A DNA stretch of 28,653 nucleotides. Source: a virus. The stretch covers positions 1 through 28,653 of IMG/VR virus record IMGVR_UViG_3300018476_000033; one strand, written 5' to 3'. Made by a program: the position numbers and the translations under genes. The notes under the pieces were generated by a model that made no database searches, was not told where the DNA came from, and saw only the letters and a program-made list of their open reading frames with translations. Each line of letters opens with the position of its first letter. The stretch's first letter is position 1. Shown here in pieces: positions 14,105-21,488 of this stretch.

Positions 14105-15976
14105 TTACCACAACCGTCCACGTTTGCGGGTCGCTGACACGCTGGTTGACACAGCTGCTTGTACGTCTGATCGCAGTGCGTACCTGATGGGTCTGGAGTC
14201 GAGGTAGAGGCGGGGTTGGAACACTGTGGACGATGGGATGACCACGCTACTGGTGTTGGTGGAAATGTTCGGCACACCTGACAGTCCACTGCGTACGCCA
14301 CGAGTGATGTCCTGCGTGATCTTGTCCACCTTGATAATGACATCTGTGTAGATCTTCGCAGTCCTGTCCTTCGCCACGTCGTTCAACTCTGTCTTTGCCT
14401 CTTTGGCACCAGTGACCTCTATCGCAGTGGACAGTTCCTCTGGTGTCTTGAGTAGCTGGTCAACGTAGTTCTTCGCTTCTGTGGTGTTGCCACCCAGCTT
14501 TGTCGCTGTCTTGTCAAGGTCAGTGCGCTGCTTCTGGTAGTCGGCCAGGATGGCATCTGTTGACTCGCCAGTGGTCTCTGCGTCCTTGAGTCTGGCCTGT
14601 GTCAGGTCTTCGATGCTCTTCGCCTGGTCACGGATCAGCTTGTCGTTCTCCCTGCCAGCCTCTTTCGACAGGTCCAGTGTGTGCTTGTTCTCTGACAGTG
14701 CGGCAGCGAGGTCATCCACACCCTTCTCATAGGTGGCCTGCGCTTCCCTGCTGTTGGCGAACTGACCGTTAAGGATGCCCAGACTGTCTATGATCTTGTC
14801 CACTGTGGTCTGTGCCTCGGACAGTGCGGAGTCATACCTCTGCCACGACCCTGTGCTGATGTCCACGGACCCTGACAGGTTCTCTGTCTCGTCCGCCACG
14901 TCACCAATGGCACTCTCCACCAGACGTTGTGCCTCTGCTGTGGCCACATTGGTCTTTATCAGCTCGTTGAACTTGTCTTTCATGCCACTGGCTGCCGCAC
15001 CATAGCCAGGCAGTGTGATCTGGGTGGCCCGTTCGAACGCTGCATTGACCCGCTGTTGTGCATCCAAATCGCCGAGCAGCGCAGAGGTCATGTCCTTGAT
15101 GGATATACCCATGTTCTGCGCCGACTGCAACAGGTCCCCATCTTGGAGCATCTTCGCTGCTGCTGCTCTGTTGCCACGGTCGAACGCACCAGCCTGGTAG
15201 TCGATGGAGTCGGACAGTGCCTGCACAGCGGAGTCAGCCTCACCAATGTTGTCAGCGAACAACGACAGGAGCCCTACGCCTGCGGCAATGGCCAACCCCC
15301 ATGGTCCAGCAATGAAGGACGTCACTGCACCTATGCGTTTGCCGAGTCCAGTGGTGGCTTTCCCAGTTGCCTCGTTCTTCTCCCTCATACCAACCAGTGC
15401 CTCATCGAGGTCAGCAACAGCAGGCAGGATGGCGGCCATCACCAGAGGGATACCGGACAACCCATTGGAGAGTCCCTGCAACGAACTGGTGGTCTCGTTC
15501 ACACCTTCCCGCAGCGACTCCACACCCTGAATACCTCCATGGGTGTCAACCTCCACGTCGACAGTCACAGGCTTGTCACTGATGCGTTTGAGTGACCCTT
15601 GTAGCGTGGTCAGTTCCCTGGTGGCAGCTCTCGTGTCCAGACCCATCACGATGTTCTCAGCAATGGTGTCCTTCAACGTGTTGATGTCCTGCTGTGCCTT
15701 CTCGATGGCCTGCGTCCGGACGTCTATCTCCACGTCAGTGTCGTCCACTTTGCCCAGTGCGGTCTTCGCGTCCTTCGCTGCCTGCTCCAGTGTGTCCAGT
15801 GCAGACGCATCCGCAGTGGGTGTCACCTTCATGTCGGACAGGCTCTGGAGTTTCTTCTCCGCATCGTCTGCGTCTGTCTCCATGTCGTCCAGAGCTGTCG
15901 ACAGTGGTTTCAGGCCATTAGCCACCGTGGAGGTGTCAGCGGATATCTTGAGTACGAGGTCATCGCCACGGGCCAT
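14105..15976 (-). CDS. tape measure protein
   Basis: A 623-residue protein, the second longest in the genome. The N-terminal 170 residues are alpha-helical and charged. Two hydrophobic stretches follow (IPLVMAAILPAVADL near 180 and GPWGLAIAAGVGLLSLF near 225). A long Ala/Gln/Lys/Glu-rich helical region completes most of the rest, ending in a basic C-terminus (SATRKRGRLW). This is the usual make-up of siphovirus tape measures, which set tail length and may cross the host membrane on infection. At ~0.15 nm per residue the tail would be about 90 nm, a rough family-based estimate. The ATG shares its A with the upstream TGA. Confidence 0.9.
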   Translation of the reverse strand: MARGDDLVLKISADTSTVANGLKPLSTALDDMETDADDAEKKLQSLSDMKVTPTADASALDTLEQAAKDAKTALGKVDDTDVEIDVRTQAIEKAQQDINTLKDTIAENIVMGLDTRAATRELTTLQGSLKRISDKPVTVDVEVDTHGGIQGVESLREGVNETTSSLQGLSNGLSGIPLVMAAILPAVADLDEALVGMREKNEATGKATTGLGKRIGAVTSFIAGPWGLAIAAGVGLLSLFADNIGEADSAVQALSDSIDYQAGAFDRGNRAAAAKMLQDGDLLQSAQNMGISIKDMTSALLGDLDAQQRVNAAFERATQITLPGYGAAASGMKDKFNELIKTNVATAEAQRLVESAIGDVADETENLSGSVDISTGSWQRYDSALSEAQTTVDKIIDSLGILNGQFANSREAQATYEKGVDDLAAALSENKHTLDLSKEAGRENDKLIRDQAKSIEDLTQARLKDAETTGESTDAILADYQKQRTDLDKTATKLGGNTTEAKNYVDQLLKTPEELSTAIEVTGAKEAKTELNDVAKDRTAKIYTDVIIKVDKITQDITRGVRSGLSGVPNISTNTSSVVIPSSTVFQPRLYLDSRPIRYALRSDVQAAVSTSVSATRKRGRLW

Positions 15977-16440
15977 CAGGACACCACCTGTGACAGGACA
16001 GCAGCAACCCTCTTGTTGATGCCCTTGAGGTCCTTACGAGCAGTCGGCCAGAACCAATAGCCCCTGTTACCCAGATGAGGTTTGAACTGTTGCGTGGTCC
16101 TACGCCTGACGATGTACCCACGACCACGCTTCGACTTGTTCACGTAGGCACGCTTGGGTCTCTTCCGTCCTCCGTACTCAGCTCCGGACACCAGCACACC
16201 AGCCAGACCCGACCCTCCAATGCGTACCTGCATACCGGTAGACGTGGAGGAGGCATTGGTGGTCCTACCCACAAGCCTGGCTGCCCCACCGATCATGGAG
16301 GAACGCTGTTTCATGTGGACCACCATCGGCTGGACCTCTTGCAGGATCTGCCTCTGCACTGCGTCATCGACACTGTTCGGCCAGGTCCTGATGCGTCCAC
16401 GGAGGTCATCCATGCCTGTGATGCTGACCTGTGCAGTCAT
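15976..16440 (-). CDS. HK97 gp10-like head-tail/tail completion protein
   Basis: A 154-residue basic protein. It opens with a helix around GMDDLRGRIRTWPNSVDDAVQRQIL and has a central block ending GVLVSGAEYGG. The C-terminus reads GNRGYWFWPTARKDLKGINKRV, the pattern of gp10-like proteins with a terminal aromatic/Pro segment. These proteins join head and tail or finish the tail. Here it sits between the tail chaperones and the tape measure rather than before the major tail protein. ATG at 16440 overlaps the TGA of the frameshifted chaperone product (ATGA), which supports both calls. Confidence 0.65.
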   Translation of the reverse strand: MTAQVSITGMDDLRGRIRTWPNSVDDAVQRQILQEVQPMVVHMKQRSSMIGGAARLVGRTTNASSTSTGMQVRIGGSGLAGVLVSGAEYGGRKRPKRAYVNKSKRGRGYIVRRRTTQQFKPHLGNRGYWFWPTARKDLKGINKRVAAVLSQVVS

Positions 16441-16876
16441 GCCATCATCTCCGCAGGCCACTCGTCCTCAATGGATGGTTCCTTCGGGTGTGGGTTGAGG
16501 ACGTCCAACAGTGTGGCTATCACTTCGGGACCTTCTGCTTCGAGCTGGGCCGGCGTGGAGTGGAGCCTGATGGCGAGAGTGCAGAGGAGCCGGCCGTACG
16601 ACCCCTCTGGGTAGGGTTTGCCACTAGCTCCGTGTCCCTGACCCCTCTGGCATCCACACAGTGTGCGTCGAAGTCCTCATAGGACGGGTACTTCCCGTTG
16701 AGGACACCAGTACGCTTCCCTGCCAGGTAGGCCACCTGTGCGACCACAGTGAACGACAGTGGCGTGCGGAACAGCGACTTGTCCTGGTCTGCTTCCCAAG
16801 CCCTGATGTCCCTGCCATCGGACTCTATGAGGATCTTCTCCCCATCATCCATCTCTATCTCATAAGCCTGGTACAT
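16437..16876 (-). CDS. tail assembly chaperone, -1 frameshift fusion (G-T type)
   Basis: Reading to 16613 in the first frame and then in the -1 frame gives a 146-residue protein. The first 88 residues are shared with the short form. The 58-residue extension starts YPEGSYGRLL and ends WPAEMMA, and is helical and acidic. The -1 frame is open across the whole stretch and its stop overlaps the next start as ATGA. Lambda-like phages make a G and a G-T chaperone in this way to coat the tape measure during tail assembly. Position between major tail protein and tape measure fits exactly. Confidence 0.85.
16520..16876 (-). CDS. tail assembly chaperone, short form (G type)
   Basis: The unshifted product is 118 residues. 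After an N-terminal beta segment (AYEIEMDDGEKILIES) comes a helical core (TVVAQVAYLAG to YPSYEDFDAH). Past the slip site the zero-frame tail is low-complexity Ser/Pro/Arg/Lys (SGSTPRRPSSKQKVPK), as expected for sequence constrained by the overlapping -1 frame. ATG at 16876 follows AGGGAGGG by 3-5 nt. That ribosome site is part of a pseudoknot-type arrangement in the 75-nt leader. Confidence 0.85.
   Translation of the reverse strand: MYQAYEIEMDDGEKILIESDGRDIRAWEADQDKSLFRTPLSFTVVAQVAYLAGKRTGVLNGKYPSYEDFDAHCVDARGVRDTELVANPTQRGRTAGSSALSPSGSTPRRPSSKQKVPK
16613..16619 (-). other. programmed -1 ribosomal frameshift site AAACCCT
   Basis: On the coding strand the frame reads GCA AAC CCT ACC, giving the canonical X XXY YYZ heptamer A AAC CCT. 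Both tRNAs can re-pair on AAA and CCC after slipping back one base. Three bases downstream, CCTCTG/CAGAGG (plus-strand 16604-16609 and 16582-16587) can form a 6-bp stem that might stimulate slipping. The spacer is shorter than the usual 5-9 nt. Confidence 0.85.
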
Positions 16877-16879
16877 CGT

Positions 16880-16947
16880 CCCTCCCTTGTGGATGGCATG
16901 GATGGCAGGAGACTCCGGGAGGGAGCAGTACGCCCACCATCCATGCC
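16880..16947 (-). promoter_or_regulatory. pseudoknot-type leader structure over the chaperone ribosome site
   Basis: The leader between the major tail gene stop (16952) and the chaperone ATG (16876) holds two perfect helices in pseudoknot order. Helix 1 pairs 16937-16947 with 16895-16905 (11 bp, GGCATGGATGG type). Helix 2 pairs 16917-16923 with 16880-16886 (7 bp, CCCTCCC with GGGAGGG). The helix-2 3' strand is the ribosome binding site itself. Translation of the chaperone could be held low relative to the major tail protein. Helix 1 alone could also act as an attenuating terminator. Confidence 0.6.
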
Positions 16948-16951
16948 GGTC

Positions 16952-17650
16952 TCACTTGTCCTTCGTGGATGCAGCGAGAGCATGTGCACCAGCGGCCCAC
17001 GCAGTCCCACTCCAGTTGAAGTCGAAGCCATTCACTGTGATCTTCTGACCTGTGGTCCACGGGGTCTGCGGTTCAGCGACGTAACCCAGACCAGTCAGCA
17101 GCGCTGCATTGGGTGCATCGGACGCAGTGATGGTCCCTTCGTTGGGGAACGTGTCACCAGGCTTCGCTGCACCTTTGACACCAATCGGTGCACCTGTCTC
17201 GTCCACCATGGAGTACTTCCCTTTGAGAGGCAGGTTCGCGGTGAACGTGGCGAACGTCGATGATGCAGCATTACCCACATTGTCCGGAGGAGCCAGAGTC
17301 ACCAGTCCTGTGAAGCCACGTCCCACAGGTGCACCAGTCTTGTCAGTCTTCGGGTAGTAGAGGAACGTGGCCTCTTCGCCATCATGCTCCAGCAGGAACA
17401 TCTGGAAGGACTCCGCAGACTCCACGTCCTGCACACCAATGACTGTGAAGTTCCATGCCCGTTCGCCAGCCTCGGAGAAACTCCCCTCAGGACACAGAGT
17501 GTTCAGTGACACTGCATCGCCACCAGTGGAGGTCAGACCAGCCTGTGTGACAGAGCACTGGAAGGTGTGCGTGACGTTGTTCTTGTCTTCGATCTCTAGT
17601 TTGACCCACCGAACGAACAGTGGTTTCACACCAGTAGGAGCAGTCATTGT
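16952..17650 (-). CDS. major tail protein
   Basis: A 232-residue protein that would polymerise into the tail tube. The N-terminal ~150 residues are beta-rich (FVRWVKLEIEDK, HTFQCSVTQAGLTS, WNFTVIGVQD, EATFLYYPKTD), as in siphovirus tube proteins. The C-terminal ~60 residues form an added domain ending in W, FNWSGTAWAAG, closely related to the end of the 10918-11265 protein. ATG at 17650 has GGGGA 8 nt upstream; an in-frame upstream start would overlap the previous gene and lacks support. Position between connector genes and tail chaperones is canonical. Confidence 0.85.
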   Translation of the reverse strand, partial: TMTAPTGVKPLFVRWVKLEIEDKNNVTHTFQCSVTQAGLTSTGGDAVSLNTLCPEGSFSEAGERAWNFTVIGVQDVESAESFQMFLLEHDGEEATFLYYPKTDKTGAPVGRGFTGLVTLAPPDNVGNAASSTFATFTANLPLKGKYSMVDETGAPIGVKGAAKPGDTFPNEGTITASDAPNAALLTGLGYVAEPQTPWTTGQKITVNGFDFNWSGTAWAAGAHALAASTKDK

Positions 17651-17663
17651 CCATGTCCCCGTT

Positions 17664-18017
17664 TCAACAGATAGCAGGTCCACAGGAGAGGCTGACGACG
17701 TAGGCCGGATAGGTCAGCTCTGCCACTACTGCGGTTGCTGGCTCTATACGGTCCACAGCCAGGTCCGGGCCTGCGAGCATGTGCGCCACTTCTGACGTGG
17801 TGTCGTCTAGTTCCATCTGTGCGTCCTCAGTGCCATCCCTACGGCCAATGACGATGACTGCCATGGTGACTGTCTTGAGTTGCACGTTGACATCGATGGT
17901 TGGCCTGTCCACCACCACGCAGGGGACCTCACCAACGTCGTCAGGTTTGTACGAGTGGACAGGCAGTGTGCATCCGTCCAGTTGGGACGCAACGAAGTGG
18001 CGTAGTTGACTGATCAT
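17664..18017 (-). CDS. tail terminator-like / head-tail joining protein
   Basis: A 117-residue protein with an N-terminal helix (ISQLRHFVASQL) then beta strands (GEVPCVVVDRPTIDVNVQLKTVTMAVIVIGRR) and further helices, the layout of tail terminators that cap the tube and join it to the neck. ATG 18017 overlaps the adaptor stop (ATGA), and the major tail gene follows after 13 nt. A separate head-tail stopper is not evident, so this protein or the gp10-like protein may fill that place. Confidence 0.65.
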   Translation of the reverse strand: MISQLRHFVASQLDGCTLPVHSYKPDDVGEVPCVVVDRPTIDVNVQLKTVTMAVIVIGRRDGTEDAQMELDDTTSEVAHMLAGPDLAVDRIEPATAVVAELTYPAYVVSLSCGPAIC

Positions 18018-18334
18018 GCGATGCCCCAGACCTTACCTGCGCCCACATGCTGCTCAATCAACCTGTCGATGTCCGGGTCCCTGGCCACCACTCTGACTGC
18101 ACCCATGTCCTCCCAACCAGCGACACCTTCTGGGGACAACCGTCGTTTGTAGAGCCTGGCTGCCAACAGCAACACTGCCTGCACCACTTCTGACCTACGC
18201 ACAGTGTCAGGGCGGACCCGGTCGTAAACCCAGTCGCCAGCAGCTTCGAGGCACTGTGCGAGTACCTTGTCCCCCTCAGTGGACTTCGCTCCGATCATCG
18301 CTCTGAGTGCGTCCAGATCCGCCTTGACAGCCAT
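18014..18334 (-). CDS. head-tail adaptor (HK97 gp6-like)
   Basis: A 106-residue, largely helical protein immediately after the major capsid. The order KADLDALRAMIG, LAQCLEAAGDWVYDRV, SEVVQAVLLLAARLYKRR, then a C-terminal DPDIDRLIEQH matches gp6/gp15-type adaptors that dock on the portal. ATG 18334 starts 2 nt after the capsid stop; longer readings overlap the capsid gene and are rejected. Coupled to the next gene by ATGA. Confidence 0.8.
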   Translation of the reverse strand: MAVKADLDALRAMIGAKSTEGDKVLAQCLEAAGDWVYDRVRPDTVRRSEVVQAVLLLAARLYKRRLSPEGVAGWEDMGAVRVVARDPDIDRLIEQHVGAGKVWGIA

Positions 18335-18336
18335 GG

Positions 18337-19548
18337 CTATGGCGCAATCAGGACTGCACCATTGGCGGCGGGCCGGTAGTAACCGACATATCCGGAATAA
18401 CTGACTTGGATGCCCAAAACGGATGGCTCCACAACGGACAGTTGTCCATTGACCTGCTCGTATATCTCCAGCGCAAGTCCATTGAGTACCCACATCGACT
18501 CGTCCGTGATCGCAGGTGTCACCACGAGTCGCAGACCCACCGGGTTACCTTCGAACGTGTTGGCACCAGACATCGAACCAATCGCGTTGTTAGGGGCCAG
18601 CAGTGGGAACGTCGGGACACCTGTGGTCGATGACAGGCCACCCATCCTGGCCCAACCATTGGGTCCAGCAGCGAGGATGGTAGGCAGCTGGTTGGTCTGT
18701 GCGAACACCAGTGCAGCGGCATCGTAGACAGCGGCCAGGACTTCAGCACTGGTGGCAGTGGACGCTAGTGGGACCTTCGACGTTGACTTAGCCAGCTCCG
18801 CGATAGCCATGCGTTCCGTGGCATACGAGTAGCGTCCAGCCAACTGGTTTACCACAGTGTCCATTGAGGCAATGCCCCAATCTAGGACTTGTCGGGCCAC
18901 ATTGACATACCCGCCCAAAGTGGACAGATCCACGTTCTCACTGGACAGAGTGAAAGCCTTTGATACCAGCTCGTCCTTCTCATTGGCCTGCACACCCATA
19001 CCAGTGGCAACGTCAGGGTCGTTCAACCGAGGCCTACGGAACGATGGTCCAGCAGGGACAGGAGTCGTCCCCAGTGCACTCACCAATGGTCGAGAAGTGT
19101 TGATGAGACTGATGACTGTCCCGACAATAGGGTCCGGGAACACTCCAGTGAAGTTGCCTGTGGTCACATGAGCTGCGGCCCGGTGGTACCTGCGGAGCCT
19201 GTCCTCAGCTTTGGTCCTGCTCTCACCTTCGCCAATCAGCGTGGAGATATAGTCAGTCAGGTACTGGCCCGCAGTGCGGTACTCCACAGGGGATGCCGCA
19301 GAACCAATGGCCGCACCAGCGAGCTTCGCCAGTTTGTTCTGGGACTCCTCGTCCAGCGTGGACTCACGAGTGAGGACGACGAGCTGTTTGTCGATCTCCT
19401 CAACGCGGTCCTTCGTGCGAGTGATGATCTCCAGCTCATTGGTGGACAGGTCCCTGTTCTCTGATGCTGCGGTGTTGGCCAGATCCTCTGCGAACTTGAG
19501 TTTGGCTTCCCTGTCTTCTCGCAGCTTGACCAGCATGATATCGCCCAT
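18337..19548 (-). CDS. major capsid protein, HK97 fold
   Basis: A 403-residue shell protein. Residues ~9-75 form a charged coiled coil (LREDREAKLKFAEDLAN to DRVEEIDKQLVVL), the delta/scaffold domain that the phage protease would remove. Then come the N-arm and HK97-like core: FPDPIVGTVISLINTSRPLVSALG, a hinge through ENVDLSTLGGYVNVARQVLDWG, and a C-terminal P/A-domain pattern (WARMGGLSS to NPVGLRLVVTPAITDESMWVLN). ATG 19548 has AAGGTAGG about 10 nt upstream inside a hairpin; ATG 19536 is an unlikely alternative. The 128-bp gap before it sets it apart from the fibre module. Confidence 0.92.
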   Translation of the reverse strand: MGDIMLVKLREDREAKLKFAEDLANTAASENRDLSTNELEIITRTKDRVEEIDKQLVVLTRESTLDEESQNKLAKLAGAAIGSAASPVEYRTAGQYLTDYISTLIGEGESRTKAEDRLRRYHRAAAHVTTGNFTGVFPDPIVGTVISLINTSRPLVSALGTTPVPAGPSFRRPRLNDPDVATGMGVQANEKDELVSKAFTLSSENVDLSTLGGYVNVARQVLDWGIASMDTVVNQLAGRYSYATERMAIAELAKSTSKVPLASTATSAEVLAAVYDAAALVFAQTNQLPTILAAGPNGWARMGGLSSTTGVPTFPLLAPNNAIGSMSGANTFEGNPVGLRLVVTPAITDESMWVLNGLALEIYEQVNGQLSVVEPSVLGIQVSYSGYVGYYRPAANGAVLIAP

Positions 19549-19561
19549 GATGGTTGTGCCT

Positions 19562-19609
19562 ACCTTCCATTGTCTTGCGCCTGTCTTGCTGCGCAGAGAG
19601 TTGGAAGGT
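19562..19609 (-). promoter_or_regulatory. leader hairpin covering the capsid ribosome binding region
   Basis: In the capsid leader, 19602-19609 pairs perfectly with 19562-19569 (8 bp, ACCTTCCA with TGGAAGGT). Inside, a symmetric 6x6 internal loop leads to a 5-bp stem (TGCGC with GCGCA, 19591-19595 and 19576-19580) and a 10-nt loop. The 3' strand overlaps the AAGG of the ribosome site. The rest of the 19610-19676 gap shows only weak short stems (AGCGC/GCGCT). Confidence 0.5.
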
Positions 19610-19676
19610 GTCCGGGGATGGTGGTCCAGATAGGACGTAGGTCCCCTAGCGCTGTTTTGCCTACTGCGCTTGTGTC

Positions 19677-20399
19677 TTACTGGTTAATGGGCAATCGTAG
19701 CAACTCCGGTAGTACCTCTCCGTAGAAAGCGAAAATGCTAGCGACGTAACTTGATGCCAGTGCACTGTCTGGCAGGTCTGCTGTGGAGTTGAGGTACGCC
19801 GCTGTCCGTGGTGGTGTCGAAGCCAGCGCTTGCGTGTTGCCACCCATGGAGTTGATGGGTCCGTTAGGGAGTGTCCCTGTGGACACCACGAGCTGTGCCA
19901 GTGCGTACCTGTCACCTTTCGTCACAGCAGTGGTGGTGATGACTGGTCGGACGAACCTGGTCGCTGCGGTGTTGAACAACGTGGTGTCATTGTCAGTAGC
20001 GGCTACCAGTGTGATGTCATCGTTCAGGTCCACTGAGTAGAGTCCGAGTCTCGCCAGAGTGGTCCCTGTTGCTGCTGTTGCTGCTGTGTACGCAGCGAGG
20101 TTGGCGACCAGCAGGTCCTTCGTAGCAGTGAAGAAACTGAGGAACGTCCTACCGGACACGAGTGGGGTTGCGGAGTTGACCCTGTTCCTGCCCCAGATCG
20201 ACATACCCTCGTACAGCTCATGTTCGTTGACAGTGCCGTCTACGCCTGGCTGTCCATCCACGCCATCCACGCCATTGGCACCAGGGTCACCTTTGGGACC
20301 TTTGGATGGCATACCCACGAGCAGAGTGGACTCCTCCGCAACAGGCACCAGCACTGTCTCTTCAATGAGGACACGCAACCTGTCATCGTTACTGGTCAT
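19677..20399 (-). CDS. collagen-like fibre protein
   Basis: A 240-residue protein. Residues ~33-56 are eight Gly-X-Y triplets (GPK GDP GAN GVD GVD GQP GVD GTV), a collagen-like trimerising stalk. The C-terminal ~180 residues alternate strands and loops (LARLGLYSVDLNDDITLVAATDND to SYVASIFAFYGE), like a carbohydrate-binding or fibre head. Such proteins are usually receptor-binding fibres at the tail tip; here the gene lies between protease and major capsid, so a head fibre is equally possible. ATG overlaps the preceding stop (ATGA). Confidence 0.75.
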   Translation of the reverse strand: MTSNDDRLRVLIEETVLVPVAEESTLLVGMPSKGPKGDPGANGVDGVDGQPGVDGTVNEHELYEGMSIWGRNRVNSATPLVSGRTFLSFFTATKDLLVANLAAYTAATAATGTTLARLGLYSVDLNDDITLVAATDNDTTLFNTAATRFVRPVITTTAVTKGDRYALAQLVVSTGTLPNGPINSMGGNTQALASTPPRTAAYLNSTADLPDSALASSYVASIFAFYGEVLPELLRLPINQ

Positions 20400-20911
20400 C
20401 GCGTGTCACCATCCAACACTGTCATGGTCCCTTCAAGGACTCGTTGCCAGTCCCACTCTGCTGTGCGTAGGTAGCAGTCCCACGAGTGGGCACCGACATA
20501 GGGCTCATACGATGCGGATGTCTGGGCATCAATGGTGAGTGTCGCAGTGAGACTGTCAACGGAAATGGTCGCATCGATCTCGATGGTGTCCGGTGGCGTG
20601 TCTGTGTCCACATGGAACGCTGCCTCTGCTTCCACGATAGGGACTGGTTTGGATGGCACCACACGAGCAGTCGCAGTGACTTTCAAGGATGGGTCCGTGT
20701 AGAGACCCTCATTGAACATAATGGTGGTCTGTCCATTAGTGGTGGTCACGGAGTAGACCTTCATCGGGTAACCATCCACGAACACTCTCTGACCCGCTGT
20801 GACAGCCTGTGCCTCAATAGGAGTGTCCGGCTGGAGACACTGCACGTCCCTGGTCCACAGTGCTCCGGTGGGTACCACAATGTCGAACCTGCCAGCCCTC
20901 ACCGGACCCAC
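20396..20911 (-). CDS. fibre-associated virion protein with BppU-like C-terminal pattern
   Basis: A 171-residue beta-rich protein. The C-terminal ~70 residues (IEIDATISVDSLTATLTIDAQTS through HSWDCYLRTAEWDWQRVLEGTMTVL) follow the pattern of BppU-like adaptor domains that attach fibres to phage particles (YxWDxxL then a strand ending GxxTVxxDxTR). GTG 20911 is taken as start, overlapping the protease end; GTG 20902 would give a GTGA overlap. It is coupled to the collagen-like gene, and the two look like an adaptor-plus-fibre pair. Start and role are uncertain. Confidence 0.6.
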   Translation of the reverse strand: MGPVRAGRFDIVVPTGALWTRDVQCLQPDTPIEAQAVTAGQRVFVDGYPMKVYSVTTTNGQTTIMFNEGLYTDPSLKVTATARVVPSKPVPIVEAEAAFHVDTDTPPDTIEIDATISVDSLTATLTIDAQTSASYEPYVGAHSWDCYLRTAEWDWQRVLEGTMTVLDGDTR

Positions 20912-21486
20912 ATCCCACGGAGCTTCGCCAGGTCTCCCAACACTGCGTCAAGATGAGGAGTCTCCGTGTCCATGATGGAACGCTCCCGTAGTGCCAGCAC
21001 TTCAGCGCTCTTGTACGCAGGGTCGTTGGTGATCCCCACTCTGCGGACGTGGACACGCTTACGGAGGATGACGTTGTTGCGATCTGTCTCCTCCAGACCC
21101 TTTGGTTCGAACTCCAACGACAGACCATCGTACGTGTTGGTCATCATCTCCCTGGCCTTCGACGCATCAGCCTCGTACAACTTGAACGTGGCATAGGCAC
21201 CATCGTCCAACTCCTGCAACTGACGTCCATAGCCAATGGTGTTCGTGAAACCATCGTCATGTTGGAACGACAGAGCCACTCGTGACCATGCTCCTGGTGG
21301 TGTCTGTCGTGCGAGTGCTCCCTTGAGGAACATCTCCTGTTTGACTCTGTTGTTGTCGTACTGGTCCACGAAGGACACAGGCTCATTGAACGGCACCACT
21401 CGTCCATACACTGTGCGTCCGTCGCCATCGTCAGTGAAGTCACGCAACTCGAAACCTGTGTCGAACCTCCGCAGGTACACAGACAT
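20899..21486 (-). CDS. prohead maturation protease (HK97 family)
   Basis: A 195-residue serine protease of the S78 type that trims the capsid precursor. Visible blocks are YGRVVPFNEP, EMFLKGAL, ALSFQHDD (likely active-site His region), YDGLSLEFEP (nucleophile Ser region) and RRVGITNDPAYKSAEVLALR. Order and length fit the family. ATG 21486 has AAGGGG 7 nt upstream. It directly follows the portal gene, as usual, but the capsid gene is two genes further on. Confidence 0.88.
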   Translation of the reverse strand: MSVYLRRFDTGFELRDFTDDGDGRTVYGRVVPFNEPVSFVDQYDNNRVKQEMFLKGALARQTPPGAWSRVALSFQHDDGFTNTIGYGRQLQELDDGAYATFKLYEADASKAREMMTNTYDGLSLEFEPKGLEETDRNNVILRKRVHVRRVGITNDPAYKSAEVLALRERSIMDTETPHLDAVLGDLAKLRGMWVR

Positions 21487-21488
21487 GA

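Noticed and set aside
14927-15595. A 222-codon plus-strand open frame
   Set aside because: It is opposite the tape measure gene, Cys/His-rich with no ribosome site, and out of keeping with the transcription direction.
20055-20095. Triplet-repeat tract (GCTGCTGTT type)
   Set aside because: It encodes a short Ala/Thr run in the fibre protein and is imperfect; no sign of a functional repeat.
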